From Pseudomonas sp. S09G 359 (GTDB taxonomy: Bacteria > Pseudomonadota > Gammaproteobacteria > Pseudomonadales > Pseudomonadaceae), in contig NZ_CP025263.1 in the NCBI RefSeq assembly GCF_002843605.1, positions 638,501 through 702,500 on the forward strand: a stretch of 64,000 bases of DNA, given 5' to 3'. This document shows, piece after piece, positions 44,442 through 53,290 of the stretch (positions within the stretch are counted from its first letter, which is position 1; each line of letters starts with the position of its first letter). The notes beneath the pieces were generated by a model that was given only the letters and a program-made list of their open reading frames with translations, was not told the DNA's origin and did no database searches. Both the position numbers and the translations under genes were made by a program.

Positions 44442-45074
44442 TTACTCGGTGCTGCCCAGCCCTTGCCAATGCTTGAGGCCGATGAAGATAAAGCGCAGTT
44501 GCTGGGTGATTTTTGCCTGGGGCGTGAGGTGGGGCGGCAAGGCCTGGGCGGGTGGGTCGATAATGTCGGGGAGGGTGGCGAACACGCTCTTGACGATCAG
44601 GTCGGCCATTACGTGCAAGCCTTCGGCGTCCAGGTGCTGGAGCTTGGGCATCAATGTGAGGTCAGCGGCCAGGTCGCGGGTGATGTCTTCACGCAAGGCG
44701 CCGATGGCCTGGCGCACGGCCAGGCAGCCGCCGTATTGCTCACGGGCCAGGAACAGGAATTGCGAACGGTTGGCCGAGACCACATCGAGAAAGATCCGCA
44801 CGGAGGCATCGATAATGCCGCCCATCACGAATTCGTTGTGGCGCACCAGGCGGATTGTGGCGCGAAAGGTCTGGCCCACTTCGCTGACCAATACCAGGCC
44901 AAGCTGGTCCATGTCGGCAAAATGGCGATAGAAACCGGTGGGTACGATACCAGCCGTCTTGGCCACTTCACGCAGGCTCAGGCTGCCAAACCCACGGCCA
45001 CACTCCATCAGATGGCGGGCTGCGTCCATCAAGGCGAGGCGGGTCTGTTGCTTCTGTTCGGCGCGGGGCAGCAT
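44442..45074 (-). CDS. desT: TetR-family regulator, DesT/FabR-like
   Basis: The 210-residue protein has an N-terminal HTH (GFGSLSLREVAKTAGIVPTGFYRHF, about 24-48) and a helical ligand domain. The sequence RHNEFVMGGIIDASVRIFLD and the position next to ureE recall P. aeruginosa DesT (PA4890). That regulator senses the saturated/unsaturated acyl-CoA ratio and controls a desaturase. I start at ATG 45074 because HTH homology begins there; a longer frame exists upstream and no start has a strong ribosome binding site. The desaturase genes are not adjacent here, so its direct target is unclear. Confidence 0.72.
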   Translation of the reverse strand: MLPRAEQKQQTRLALMDAARHLMECGRGFGSLSLREVAKTAGIVPTGFYRHFADMDQLGLVLVSEVGQTFRATIRLVRHNEFVMGGIIDASVRIFLDVVSANRSQFLFLAREQYGGCLAVRQAIGALREDITRDLAADLTLMPKLQHLDAEGLHVMADLIVKSVFATLPDIIDPPAQALPPHLTPQAKITQQLRFIFIGLKHWQGLGSTE

Positions 45075-45173
45075 TGGCGGGCGGGCTTTGTCGGCAAGTA
45101 CAGCGATGCACTCTAGCAAAACAGCTTCGTTGACGTCGAACTTGGCGCAGGCGTGGCGTGATCTATATAAAAG

Positions 45174-45204
45174 CAAAAGCCCGATCGGCAGATCGGGCTT
45201 TTTT
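45174..45204 (-). terminator. Bidirectional rho-independent terminator
   Basis: AAAAGCCCGATC, GGCA, GATCGGGCTTTTTT: a 10-bp stem with T runs on both strands. It ends the gene at 45221-45631. Confidence 0.9.
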
Positions 45205-45220
45205 CTGGGCCACCACAGGC

Positions 45221-45631
45221 TTAGCTCTGTGCTTCGTGCAGTTCTTTCAGGCGATCGGCACCACCTTCGGCAACACCTTGGGTGTAGGCACGATCATTGG
45301 CTTGTTCGGCGCCGCCTTCAACCAGGCCTTTCTGTTCCAGGCGATCACGGCCACCTTCAGCAACACCTTCGGTGTAGGCGCGTTCGTTGGCATTTTCAGA
45401 ACCGCCTTCAACCAGACCTTTCTGTTCCAGGCGGTTGCGGCCGTTTTCAGCAACAGCGCCTTTGGCGTAGTCGCGGTTGTCTTCTTCCTGCGAACCGCTG
45501 CGAGCCAGGGTCTGGCTGGATTCAACGGCTTGGGCTTTGTTTTGTGGGATAGCCTGTTCGGCAGCTGGCAGGGCGAAAGCGCTGGAAGCCAGGACGGATA
45601 ACAGGACGGTAGCGAGTACTTGGCGTTTCAT
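45221..45631 (-). CDS. Small secreted protein with about 30-residue tandem repeats
   Basis: The 136-residue precursor has a signal peptide (about 1-22, cleaved at AFA-LP). The mature part contains two nearly identical repeats, V-A-E-x-G-R-x-R-L-E-Q-K-G-L-V-E-G-G followed by xENANERAYTEG / AEQANDRAYTQG, and a shortened third copy (VAEGGADRLKEL). The repetition is visible in the DNA as about 90-base units. It is hydrophilic, rich in Glu/Arg/Gly, with no cysteine. Function unknown; it is probably a periplasmic protein. AAGGAG precedes the ATG at 45631. Confidence 0.72.
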   Translation of the reverse strand: MKRQVLATVLLSVLASSAFALPAAEQAIPQNKAQAVESSQTLARSGSQEEDNRDYAKGAVAENGRNRLEQKGLVEGGSENANERAYTEGVAEGGRDRLEQKGLVEGGAEQANDRAYTQGVAEGGADRLKELHEAQS

Positions 45632-45977
45632 GATGGGTTGCTCCTTGGGAGGGCGATAAAGTGGGTACAGGGCTAATGCTACTCTCGATAAGTCGATATA
45701 AAAGTTCATAAACACAATGGTAATAATCAACAGAATTGATTGTTCGCTGGAGAGGCTCTAGCACGGGCCTCTCAAGCACGCGGTTTTGCACCAGGCTGGG
45801 TATTTTCGACACGAACTTGGGTAACAATGGTGCGCCATCGATGGATGAAATGGTCTGGTCGGTCAGGAAAATGGCTTTTTGCGACTAAATCCGTGATTGG
45901 GTTAAACCCCCGCGCGGTTTGCCAGTCGTAGCCTTATAAGCTGTAGTTTCGCTACTTGTATTGAGGAGTCCTGTGCA
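45632..45977. other. 346-base intergenic region between divergent genes
   Basis: This AT-richer stretch must hold the promoters of the repeat protein (minus) and asmA (plus). A weak pair TTGCCA...TGTAGT (17-base spacing, about 45917-45945) may serve asmA. A GAGAGGC...GCCTCTC inverted repeat lies near 45752-45775. I see no open frame or RNA gene. Confidence 0.4.
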
Positions 45978-48047
45978 ATGACGCGCACTCGTAAAATCGT
46001 TGTTTGGAGCTGCGCCAGCTTCGCTCTGTTGCTCGCCATCGTGGTGCTGGTCCTGGTGTTCTTCGACTGGAACCGCATCAAACCGCCCCTCAATGCCAAG
46101 GTTTCCGAAGAGTTGCATCGCCCGTTTGCCATCAATGGCAACCTGGCCGTGGTGTGGGCGCGTGAGCCCGATGAAGGCGGCTGGCGGGCCTGGGTGCCGT
46201 GGCCGCATGTGATTGCCGAAGACCTGACCCTGGGCAACCCGGACTGGTCGAAAAAACCGCAGATGGTCACGCTGAAAAAGGTTGAGCTGCGCATTTCACC
46301 GCTGGCGCTGCTGGTGCAACGCGTGGTGATCCCGCGTATTGACCTCACCGAACCGAGCGCCGAGTTGCAGCGCCTGGCCGACGGCCGCGCCAACTGGACC
46401 TTCAAGTTCGACCCCAAAGACCCCAACGCTGAGCCGTCCAATTGGGTGGTGGATATCGGTGCCATCGGCTTCGACAAAGGCCACGTGACCCTTGACGACC
46501 AAACGCTCAAGACCCAGTTGGACGTGATCATCGACCCCTTGGGCAAACCCATCCCCTTCGGTGAAATCGTCGGTGACGCCGATGCCAAGAAGGCCCTGGA
46601 AAAAGGCTCCGCACCGCAGGACTACGCTTTCGGCCTCAAGGTCAAAGGCCAGTACCACGGCCAGAAACTCGACGGCAGTGGCAAGATCGGCGGCTTGCTG
46701 GCCTTGCAGGACGCGGCCAAGCCGTTCCCGCTGCAAGCCCAGGTGAAGATTGCCGACACCAGCATCGCCCTGGCCGGCACCCTGACCGACCCGCTGAACC
46801 TCGGTGCCCTGGACCTGCGGCTGAAACTTTCCGGCAGCAGTCTGGGCAATCTCTACCCGCTGACCGGCGTGACGCTGCCGGATTCGCCGGCCTATTCCAC
46901 CGACGGCCACCTGATCGCCAAGCTGCATGAAGCCAGCGGTGCCTCATTCACCTATGAGAACTTCAACGGCAAGATCGGCAACAGCGACATCCACGGCAAC
47001 CTCAGCTACGTCGCCAGCCAACCACGGCCCAAGCTCAGCGGTGCGCTGGTGTCCAACCAGTTGCTGATGACCGACCTCGCGCCCCTGATCGGCGCCGACT
47101 CCAACGCCAAGCAGAAGGCGCGTGGCGGTGAAAGCAAACAACCGGCGACCAAGGTGCTGCCGGTGGAAGAGTTCCGCACCGAGCGCTGGCGCGACATGGA
47201 CGCCGATGTGGAATTCACCGGCAAACGCATCGTGCACAGTGCTGACCTACCCTTCACTGACCTCTACACCCACTTGGTGCTCAACGATGGCGAACTGAGC
47301 CTGGAGCCCCTGCGTTTCGGCGTGGCCGGCGGCAAGCTGGATGCACAGATCCGCCTGAACGGTCGCACTACCCCGATGGAAGGTCGCGCCAAGCTCACTG
47401 CGCGCAACTTCAAGCTCAAGCAGCTGTTCCCGACCTTCGAACCGATGAAGACCAGCTTTGGTGAACTCAACGGCGACGCCGATATTTCCGGGCGCGGCAA
47501 CTCGGTGGCGGCGCTGCTGGGCACGTCCAATGGCGACCTGAAAATGCTCATCAATGATGGCGCCATCAGCCGTAGCCTGATGGAAATCGCCGGGCTCAAC
47601 GTGGGCAACTACGTGGTCGGGCGTCTGTTTGGCGACAAGGAAGTGAAGATCAACTGTGCGGCGGCAGACTTCGGTATCAAGACGGGCCTGGCGACCACGC
47701 GCTTGTTTGTATTCGATACCGAGAACGCGATCATCTACATCGATGGCACGGCGAATATGGCCACCGAACAACTGGATCTGACGATCACGCCGGAGTCCAA
47801 GGGCTTCCGCCTGTTCTCCCTGCGTTCGCCGTTGTACGTCAACGGGCCGTTTATCAAGCCCAATGCCGGTGTGAAAGCCATCCCCCTGGCACTGCGCGGT
47901 GCCGGCATGGTCGCGCTGGGCGTGATTGCCGGCCCAGCGGCGGGCTTGCTGGCATTGGTCGCGCCAAGTGGCGGCGAGCCGAACGAATGCGCGCCGTTGT
48001 TGCAGCAGATGAAGGAAGGCAAGGCGCCGAAGACGGTGAAAGGCTAA
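45978..48047 (+). CDS. AsmA family protein
   Basis: The 689-residue protein has one N-terminal transmembrane helix (about 8-30) followed by a large periplasmic part. The N-terminal VVLVLVFFDWNRIKPPLNAKVSEELHRPFAINGNLAV and C-terminal VADFGIKTGLATTRLFVFDTENAIIYIDG-like segments are typical AsmA. AsmA-like proteins are thought to span the periplasm and move or organise lipids for outer-membrane homeostasis. Its length is normal for the pseudomonad version. GGAG lies about 12 bases upstream. Confidence 0.88.
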   Translation: MTRTRKIVVWSCASFALLLAIVVLVLVFFDWNRIKPPLNAKVSEELHRPFAINGNLAVVWAREPDEGGWRAWVPWPHVIAEDLTLGNPDWSKKPQMVTLKKVELRISPLALLVQRVVIPRIDLTEPSAELQRLADGRANWTFKFDPKDPNAEPSNWVVDIGAIGFDKGHVTLDDQTLKTQLDVIIDPLGKPIPFGEIVGDADAKKALEKGSAPQDYAFGLKVKGQYHGQKLDGSGKIGGLLALQDAAKPFPLQAQVKIADTSIALAGTLTDPLNLGALDLRLKLSGSSLGNLYPLTGVTLPDSPAYSTDGHLIAKLHEASGASFTYENFNGKIGNSDIHGNLSYVASQPRPKLSGALVSNQLLMTDLAPLIGADSNAKQKARGGESKQPATKVLPVEEFRTERWRDMDADVEFTGKRIVHSADLPFTDLYTHLVLNDGELSLEPLRFGVAGGKLDAQIRLNGRTTPMEGRAKLTARNFKLKQLFPTFEPMKTSFGELNGDADISGRGNSVAALLGTSNGDLKMLINDGAISRSLMEIAGLNVGNYVVGRLFGDKEVKINCAAADFGIKTGLATTRLFVFDTENAIIYIDGTANMATEQLDLTITPESKGFRLFSLRSPLYVNGPFIKPNAGVKAIPLALRGAGMVALGVIAGPAAGLLALVAPSGGEPNECAPLLQQMKEGKAPKTVKG

Positions 48048-48075
48048 CTGACAGCCTGCAGGCTGCAGATTTGAA

Positions 48076-48167
48076 TGTAGGAGGGGGCTTGCCCCCGATA
48101 GCGGTGTATCAGTCAACTAATTCAGTGACTGACACACTGTCATCGGGGGCAAGCCCCCTCTCACATT
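48076..48167. repeat. REPIN after asmA
   Basis: TGTAGGAGGGGGCTTGCCCCC and GGGGGCAAGCCCCCTCTCACA are intact except for one change in each outer arm. Confidence 0.85.
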
Positions 48168-48188
48168 TCTTATCTGCAGTGTTGCTGT

Positions 48189-48719
48189 TTACAGGCCTTG
48201 CAGAATATCCGCCATGTCATCGGCGTGTTCTTCTTCCTGGGCCAGGATGTCTTCGAAGATACGGCGTGTGGTCGGGTCTTTATCGCCGATGTACTGGATG
48301 ATCTCGCGATAGCTGTCCACCGCAATGCGCTCGGCTACCAGGTCTTCGTAGACCATTTCCTTCAAATTCTTGCCAGCCACGTATTGCGCGTGGGAGTTCT
48401 TCGACAGCAGGTCCGGGTTGAACTCCGGCTCGCCGCCCAGTTGCACGATGCGCTCGGCCAGTTTGTCGGCGTGCTCGGCTTCCTGGGTGGCATGTTCGAG
48501 GAACTCATCGGCGGCGATGCTGGCTTTCAGGCCGCTGGCCATGAAGTAGTGGCGCTTGTAGCGCAACACGCAGACCAGCTCGGTGGCCAGCGATTCGTTG
48601 AGCAGGCGAATGATTTCTTCGCGGTCGGCGTCGTAGCCTTCGGTCACAGCGCCGTTTTCGACGTTTTGGCGGGCGCGGCTGCGCAGGGTCGCAACGTCAG
48701 TCAGGTGTGCTTCAGTCAT
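48189..48719 (-). CDS. Ferritin-like (bacterioferritin/Dps-like) protein
   Basis: The 176-residue four-helix protein has diiron-type motifs repeated in the helices: ESLATELVCVLRYKRHYF, EFLEHATQEAEHADKLAERI, EDLVAERIAVDSYREII and QEEEHADDMADIL. It stores or detoxifies iron, or acts as a Dps-like mini-ferritin. In P. aeruginosa a similar protein (PA4880) is encoded in this neighbourhood and called a probable bacterioferritin. No haem-ligand Met can be assigned confidently. Confidence 0.82.
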   Translation of the reverse strand: MTEAHLTDVATLRSRARQNVENGAVTEGYDADREEIIRLLNESLATELVCVLRYKRHYFMASGLKASIAADEFLEHATQEAEHADKLAERIVQLGGEPEFNPDLLSKNSHAQYVAGKNLKEMVYEDLVAERIAVDSYREIIQYIGDKDPTTRRIFEDILAQEEEHADDMADILQGL

Positions 48720-48817
48720 TTCAATCTCCTGGTACTAATCCGGTTTTGCGCCACGCTCTGCCGGCGTGATCGCTCCAAGTTGTGAGTCCCAGGCAACGCA
48801 AAAAGTTTTATCGGATT

Positions 48818-49717
48818 TCACACCGCTTGGCCGGACAGCTGCGCTTCCTCCCGCACCCACTGGAAAAACGCTCGAACCGGCGGGTGGCGCTCACGGCCCG
48901 GTACGCATAGGGCGGTGTAGCCGGCGCCGTCCACGCTGATCTGCGGTCGATAAGGCACCAGCAGTCCGGTGGCAACGCTTTCCGACACCAGGATATTGCT
49001 CGCCAGCACCAGCCCCTGGCCGGCAATCGCCGCTTGCAGCGCGTAGTGCTCTTCATCGTATTCGCGCAATTGCGCGGTGTGGGCCAGCCAGGGCTCCCCG
49101 GCTTTTTCGCACCAGGCTTGCCAGCCCAAGGCGTACAGCTCGGAGTTGTGCCAACGCACGCTGATCAGGGTGGGCACCCGGATCGCGGCCAGGGCGACCT
49201 GTTCGGGCGAGCCGTACACCGCAAAACCCTCATCGAACAGGCACTGGCCATAAAGGTTGGGGTAGTCGCCGAGGCTGTAGCGGATTGCCAGGTCGACGCT
49301 GGCGTCCTGCTGCAAGTCGATCACGTCGCACTGGGTATCCAGGCGCAAGTTGATGTCTGGGTGGGCGGTATAAAACCGCCCAAGGCGTGGTACCAGCCAC
49401 AGCGCGGCAAACGCCGGCGTAGTGGACACCGTGAGGTGCCCGGCGCTGCGTTGCGGGCGCAAGGTGTCGAGGCTTTGCGCCACATCCAGGAAGGCGCCAT
49501 GCACGCTGCGAAACAAGCGCTCGCCACCTTCCGTCAGGCGCACCTGGCGTGGCAGCCGCTCGAACAGCGGCACCCCGAGCCAGGTTTCCAGGCTGCGAAT
49601 CTGGTGGGACACCGCCGTGGGCGTCACCGAGAGTTCCTGGGCGGCGGCCTTGAAGCTCAGCAGGCGTGACGCTGATTCAAACGTACGCAGGGCGGTAAGG
49701 GGCAGTGAAGCGAACAT
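48818..49717 (-). CDS. LysR-type regulator, GcvA-like, divergent from azoreductase
   Basis: The 299-residue regulator has an N-terminal HTH (RTFESASRLLSFKAAAQELSVTPTAVSHQIRSLE) and an effector domain with STTPAFAALWLVPRLGRF, typical of the GcvA/AmpR subgroup. GGAGG lies 5 bases before the ATG. It is divergent from the azoreductase gene, which it probably controls through the palindrome at 49730-49746. Confidence 0.85.
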   Translation of the reverse strand: MFASLPLTALRTFESASRLLSFKAAAQELSVTPTAVSHQIRSLETWLGVPLFERLPRQVRLTEGGERLFRSVHGAFLDVAQSLDTLRPQRSAGHLTVSTTPAFAALWLVPRLGRFYTAHPDINLRLDTQCDVIDLQQDASVDLAIRYSLGDYPNLYGQCLFDEGFAVYGSPEQVALAAIRVPTLISVRWHNSELYALGWQAWCEKAGEPWLAHTAQLREYDEEHYALQAAIAGQGLVLASNILVSESVATGLLVPYRPQISVDGAGYTALCVPGRERHPPVRAFFQWVREEAQLSGQAV

Positions 49718-49729
49718 TTTTCCTCCATG

Positions 49730-49746
49730 GATGAAGTGGATTCATC
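49730..49746. promoter_or_regulatory. Palindrome GATGAA-N5-TTCATC, candidate LysR operator
   Basis: A perfect 6+6 inverted repeat starts 13 bases from the LysR start codon in the divergent LysR-azoR region. A further CTCATCCAT lies downstream. The position suits autoregulation plus activation of azoR. Confidence 0.4.
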
Positions 49747-49854
49747 TGGATTAACTATTGCTCATTTGTCGAAATCCGGGCTCATCCATAGATTTTCTGG
49801 CATCAGCGGCGGCCATTTCGGTTGCCTGAGTCTACCCTGTGAAGGATTCGACAG

Positions 49855-50496
49855 ATGAAAAAAATGCTAGTGATTCACTCGAGCCCCCGTGGTGAGCGTT
49901 CCCACTCCCGCCGCCTGGCCGAATCGTTTATCGATGCCTGGCAAACCGCCAACCCTGATGCTCAATTGACCCGTCGCGAAGTCGGGCGCGCCGCCATTCC
50001 TCATATCAGTGAAGCCTTCGTGGCGGCCAATTTCTATCCCGAGCCGCAGTCGCTGCCGAAGGTGATGAAGGCCGACCTGCAATTAAGCGACGAACTGGTC
50101 GGCGAGTTGATCGAGCATGAGCTGCTGGTGATTTCCATGCCGCTCTACAACTTCGGCGTGCCCAGCGGCCTCAAGGCCTGGATCGATCAGATCGTGCGTA
50201 TGGGGCTGACGTTCGATGTCACTCAAGACAGCCAGGGCATGGCGCAGTATCACCGTCTGCTGACGGGCAAGCGCGCCCTGATCATTACCAGTCGCGGCGG
50301 TAACGGCTTTGGCCCGGGCGGCGAAAACGCGGCGATGAACCACGCAGATCCGCACCTGCGTACGATTCTCGGCTTTATTGGCATCGACGATATCCAGGTG
50401 ATCGCCGCAGAAGGTGAGGAGTCGGACAAGAGCGTTTTCCAGCGCGCCTGCGAAGAGGCCGAACGCCAGCTGCACGACCTGGCAGGGCAGTTCTAA
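49855..50496 (+). CDS. azoR: FMN-dependent NADH-azoreductase
   Basis: The 213-residue flavodoxin-fold quinone/azo reductase has the FMN-phosphate loop [17 protein letters not shown], the [17 protein letters not shown] segment and the [11 protein letters not shown] loop, all conserved in AzoR. It reduces quinones and azo compounds by two-electron transfer from NAD(P)H. AAGGA lies 9 bases before the ATG. Control by the divergent LysR protein is likely. Confidence 0.9.
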   Translation: MKKMLVIHSSPRGERSHSRRLAESFIDAWQTANPDAQLTRREVGRAAIPHISEAFVAANFYPEPQSLPKVMKADLQLSDELVGELIEHELLVISMPLYNFGVPSGLKAWIDQIVRMGLTFDVTQDSQGMAQYHRLLTGKRALIITSRGGNGFGPGGENAAMNHADPHLRTILGFIGIDDIQVIAAEGEESDKSVFQRACEEAERQLHDLAGQF

Positions 50497-50576
50497 AAAG
50501 GCCGGGGCGTCATGGGGCGGTCATGTCGATTGGTCTAGGATGGAGTCATCACCTCCCCGATCAGGACCTTTGCACC

Positions 50577-51467
50577 ATGCCCGACCCCCTCGCCACGCGT
50601 TACCCCCTGGTGCTGGTGCCCGGCATGCTCGGGTTTGTACGCCTGGGGTGGTTCCCGTATTGGTACGGCATCGTCCCGGCGCTGCGGGCGGGGGGCGCGC
50701 AGGTGTTTCCGGTGCAGGTAGCGCCGCTGGATTCCAATGAGGTGCGCGGCGAGCAGTTGCTGGCGCAGATCGAGCAGATCCGTCGCGAAACCGGAGCCGA
50801 CAAGGTCAACCTGATCGGCCACAGCCAAGGTGCGTTGAGCGCGCGTTATGCAGCGGCCAAACGCCCGGAGTGGGTTGCTTCAGTGACCTCGGTGGCCGGT
50901 CCCAACCACGGCTCGGAACTGGCGGACCATATCCACGCGCATTACCCCATCGATGGCTTCAAGGGGCGGATCATGAGCGCGTTGTTTCACCTGGTGGCCT
51001 GGGTGATGAGCCTGCTGGAAACCGGCTATCGCGGCCCGCGTTTCAAGGCGGACCTGCACGCCTCCCATCTATCGCTGACCAGCCAGGGCGTGGCGCTGTT
51101 CAATCGCCAGTACCCTCAAGGCTTGCCCGAGACCTGGGGCGGGCAGGGCGCGGAGCTGGTCAATGGCGTGCGCTATTACTCGTGGTCCGGCACCTTGCAG
51201 CCAGGCAAGACCGATCGCGGGCGCAATTTGCTGGACGGTACGAACCGCAGTTGCCGACTGTTCGCTCGCAGTTTTGTCCGCGAGAAGGGCCAGTGCGACG
51301 GCATGGTCGGGCGCTACAGCTCGCACCTGGGGCGGGTGATCGGTGATGACTACGCCCTCGATCACTTCGATATCGTCAACCAGTCCATGGGCCTGGTGGG
51401 CAAGGGCGCGGAACCGATCCGGCTGTTTGTCGAGCACGCGCGGCGCTTGAAGGCGGCCGGCGTCTAG
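50577..51467 (+). CDS. Lipase of family I type lacking a signal peptide
   Basis: The 296-residue alpha/beta hydrolase has an oxyanion region YPLVLVPGMLGF, nucleophile Ser83 in GHSQG, Asp241 in CDGMVGR and His263 in LDHFDIVNQ, as in Pseudomonas LipA. Cysteines near 229 and 240 could form the LipA-type disulfide. A normal Sec signal peptide is absent whether ATG 50577 or the in-frame 50523 is used. It is therefore cytoplasmic or uses another route. The stop overlaps the convergent EamA stop within the palindrome CTAG. Confidence 0.85.
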   Translation: MPDPLATRYPLVLVPGMLGFVRLGWFPYWYGIVPALRAGGAQVFPVQVAPLDSNEVRGEQLLAQIEQIRRETGADKVNLIGHSQGALSARYAAAKRPEWVASVTSVAGPNHGSELADHIHAHYPIDGFKGRIMSALFHLVAWVMSLLETGYRGPRFKADLHASHLSLTSQGVALFNRQYPQGLPETWGGQGAELVNGVRYYSWSGTLQPGKTDRGRNLLDGTNRSCRLFARSFVREKGQCDGMVGRYSSHLGRVIGDDYALDHFDIVNQSMGLVGKGAEPIRLFVEHARRLKAAGV

Positions 51468-52333
51468 CGCACCGGCGTGGTCCAGCGCTCCGACAAAATG
51501 ACCCCGCCCAAGGTCAGCAGGCCGCCCACCAGGTGGTACAGCGCCAACTCTTCCTTCAGCACTACCGCTGCGATCAGCACGGTAATCAATGGCAGCAGGT
51601 TGAAAAACAGCGTGGTCCGGCTCGGCCCCAGCGTCTTGATCGAGTGCATCCAGGCCAGCGGCGCGAGCATCGACGCCAGCAGGCAGGCATACAGCACCAG
51701 CGGGATATTGGCCACGCTCAGGCCCTCTTTGGACGAGACCAGGAACAGCGGAAACAACACCACCACCGCCACCAGCACCTGCAAATACAGCAACACCAGC
51801 GGCGGCAGGCGCAGCTGCCATTTCTTCAGCAGCGTGCTGTAAATCGCATAGGACAAGGTTGACACCAGCATCAAGCCGTCCCCCAGGTTGACCCCGTGTT
51901 GCAGCAGCGCATCGAGGTTGCCGGCCGACACCACCACCACCACCCCGGCAAACGACAGCACCGCACCCACCAGCGCGCCGTAGGTCAGGCGCTGGCCGAG
52001 GCTGATGATGGCGGCGGTCAGCGACATCAAAGGCATCAACGACAGGATGATGCCCATGTTCGTCGCGGTGGTCAGCGTCGCGGCGTAATAGGCCAGGCTC
52101 TGATACACCACCATGCCCATCACGCCGAGGACCGCGATCTTGCCCAGGTTCGGGCGGATCAGCGACCAGTGGGCAACCACCGGCTTGAGCATGAACGGCG
52201 TGAACAGCAGCGCCGCCAGCAACCAGCGATAAAAGCCGATCTCCGTGGGGAAGATCACGCCCACGGCGAGCTTGTTGACCACGGTGTTGCCGGCCCAGAT
52301 AAAGATGGCCAGCAGGGGATACGCGTATTGCAT
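51464..52333 (-). CDS. DMT-superfamily EamA transporter
   Basis: The 289-residue protein has ten hydrophobic helices as two EamA repeats. The start is MQYAYPLLAIFIWAGNTVVNKL and the second repeat ends AVVLKEELALYHLVGGLLTLGGVILSER. Such proteins export amino acids or other small metabolites; the substrate is not predictable. I use ATG 52333; an in-frame extension to 52429 would cross the operator array. It is divergent from an AraC-type gene, likely its regulator. Confidence 0.85.
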   Translation of the reverse strand: MQYAYPLLAIFIWAGNTVVNKLAVGVIFPTEIGFYRWLLAALLFTPFMLKPVVAHWSLIRPNLGKIAVLGVMGMVVYQSLAYYAATLTTATNMGIILSLMPLMSLTAAIISLGQRLTYGALVGAVLSFAGVVVVVSAGNLDALLQHGVNLGDGLMLVSTLSYAIYSTLLKKWQLRLPPLVLLYLQVLVAVVVLFPLFLVSSKEGLSVANIPLVLYACLLASMLAPLAWMHSIKTLGPSRTTLFFNLLPLITVLIAAVVLKEELALYHLVGGLLTLGGVILSERWTTPVR

Positions 52334-52373
52334 CGAAAGAAACCAGGTGTGTTGATGAGGCAGGATTATCCCC

Positions 52374-52441
52374 TGTCTGGATCGAAGCCTATACTGCGAT
52401 CCAGACAAGCGACCGTTGTATCCAGACAATATGGCCAGACA
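52374..52441. promoter_or_regulatory. Operator array for the divergent AraC/EamA pair
   Basis: The half-site ATCCAGACA occurs at 52399-52407 and 52420-52428, a 21-base offset (two helical turns). A partial CCAGACA is at 52435-52441, and an inverted copy TGTCTGGAT at 52374-52382. The arrangement between divergent genes is typical of AraC-family binding sites. Confidence 0.6.
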
Positions 52442-53219
52442 TACCGTACGCCTACCCGATTTCCCGCGCCTGCCCAGCCCGGTGTACTTCCGCTACTCCG
52501 ATTTTGCCCCGGACACCGAGTGCACGCCGCACCAGCACTTCTGGGGCTCGCTCGACTACTCGGCCAGCGGCGTGATGCGCATGGAAGTCGCCGGCAGCCG
52601 CTTTATGTCACCACCGCAATATGCCGTGTGGGTGCCGCCGCACACCGAGCACAGTTCGTACAATGCCCACGCGATTGTCTATCACTCGGTGGGCCTGGCG
52701 CCCGAGCTCTGCGAGCAACTGCCCCGGCAGCCGTGCACCCTGGCGATCAGCGACATCCTCAAGGCCATCCTGCGCGACTTTGCCCTGCGCGATGTGAATA
52801 TCCCGCAAAGCGACGCCGACCGGCGCCTGGCCGAAGTGGTCGTGGACCAGCTCCGGCAGGCGCCGATGCATGATTGCTTCCTGCCCTACGCCCGCCATCC
52901 CGGGCTGCTCGGGGTGCTGGAAGGCATGCAGGCCGACCCCGCCGACAACCGTCCCCTGGCGCACTGGGCCGAGCACGTGCATGTGAGCGAACGCACCCTG
53001 GCGCGGCAGTTTGTGCGGGAATTGGGCATGAGCTTCGGCGAATGGCGCCAGCGCCTGCGCTACCTGGCCGCCATCGAGGCACTGGACAGCGAGCGCAGCG
53101 TGCAGCACGTGGCCTTCGACCTCGGCTACAGCACCGCCTCGGCCTTTATCGCCATGTTCCAGCGCCATGCCGGCTGCACGCCGGAGCAGTACCGCCGGGC
53201 AAATATCCGTGGCCGGTGA
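52431..53219 (+). CDS. AraC-family transcriptional regulator
   Basis: The 262-residue protein has an N-terminal cupin-like sensor domain (HQHFWGSLDYSASGVMRMEV, PPHTEHSSY) and two C-terminal HTH motifs (about 165-258, ending DLGYSTASAFIAMFQRHAGCTPEQYRR). ATG 52431 is preferred to an upstream TTG; there is no strong ribosome binding site, and the third operator half-site overlaps the start, suggesting autorepression. It probably regulates the divergent EamA exporter. Confidence 0.88.
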   Translation: MARHTVRLPDFPRLPSPVYFRYSDFAPDTECTPHQHFWGSLDYSASGVMRMEVAGSRFMSPPQYAVWVPPHTEHSSYNAHAIVYHSVGLAPELCEQLPRQPCTLAISDILKAILRDFALRDVNIPQSDADRRLAEVVVDQLRQAPMHDCFLPYARHPGLLGVLEGMQADPADNRPLAHWAEHVHVSERTLARQFVRELGMSFGEWRQRLRYLAAIEALDSERSVQHVAFDLGYSTASAFIAMFQRHAGCTPEQYRRANIRGR

Positions 53220-53290
53220 AGATGTAACAGGCTTTGACTACACTGCTCGATAGGCCGTGCCGCCCGGCACGGTAACTGGGAGAAAACTCC

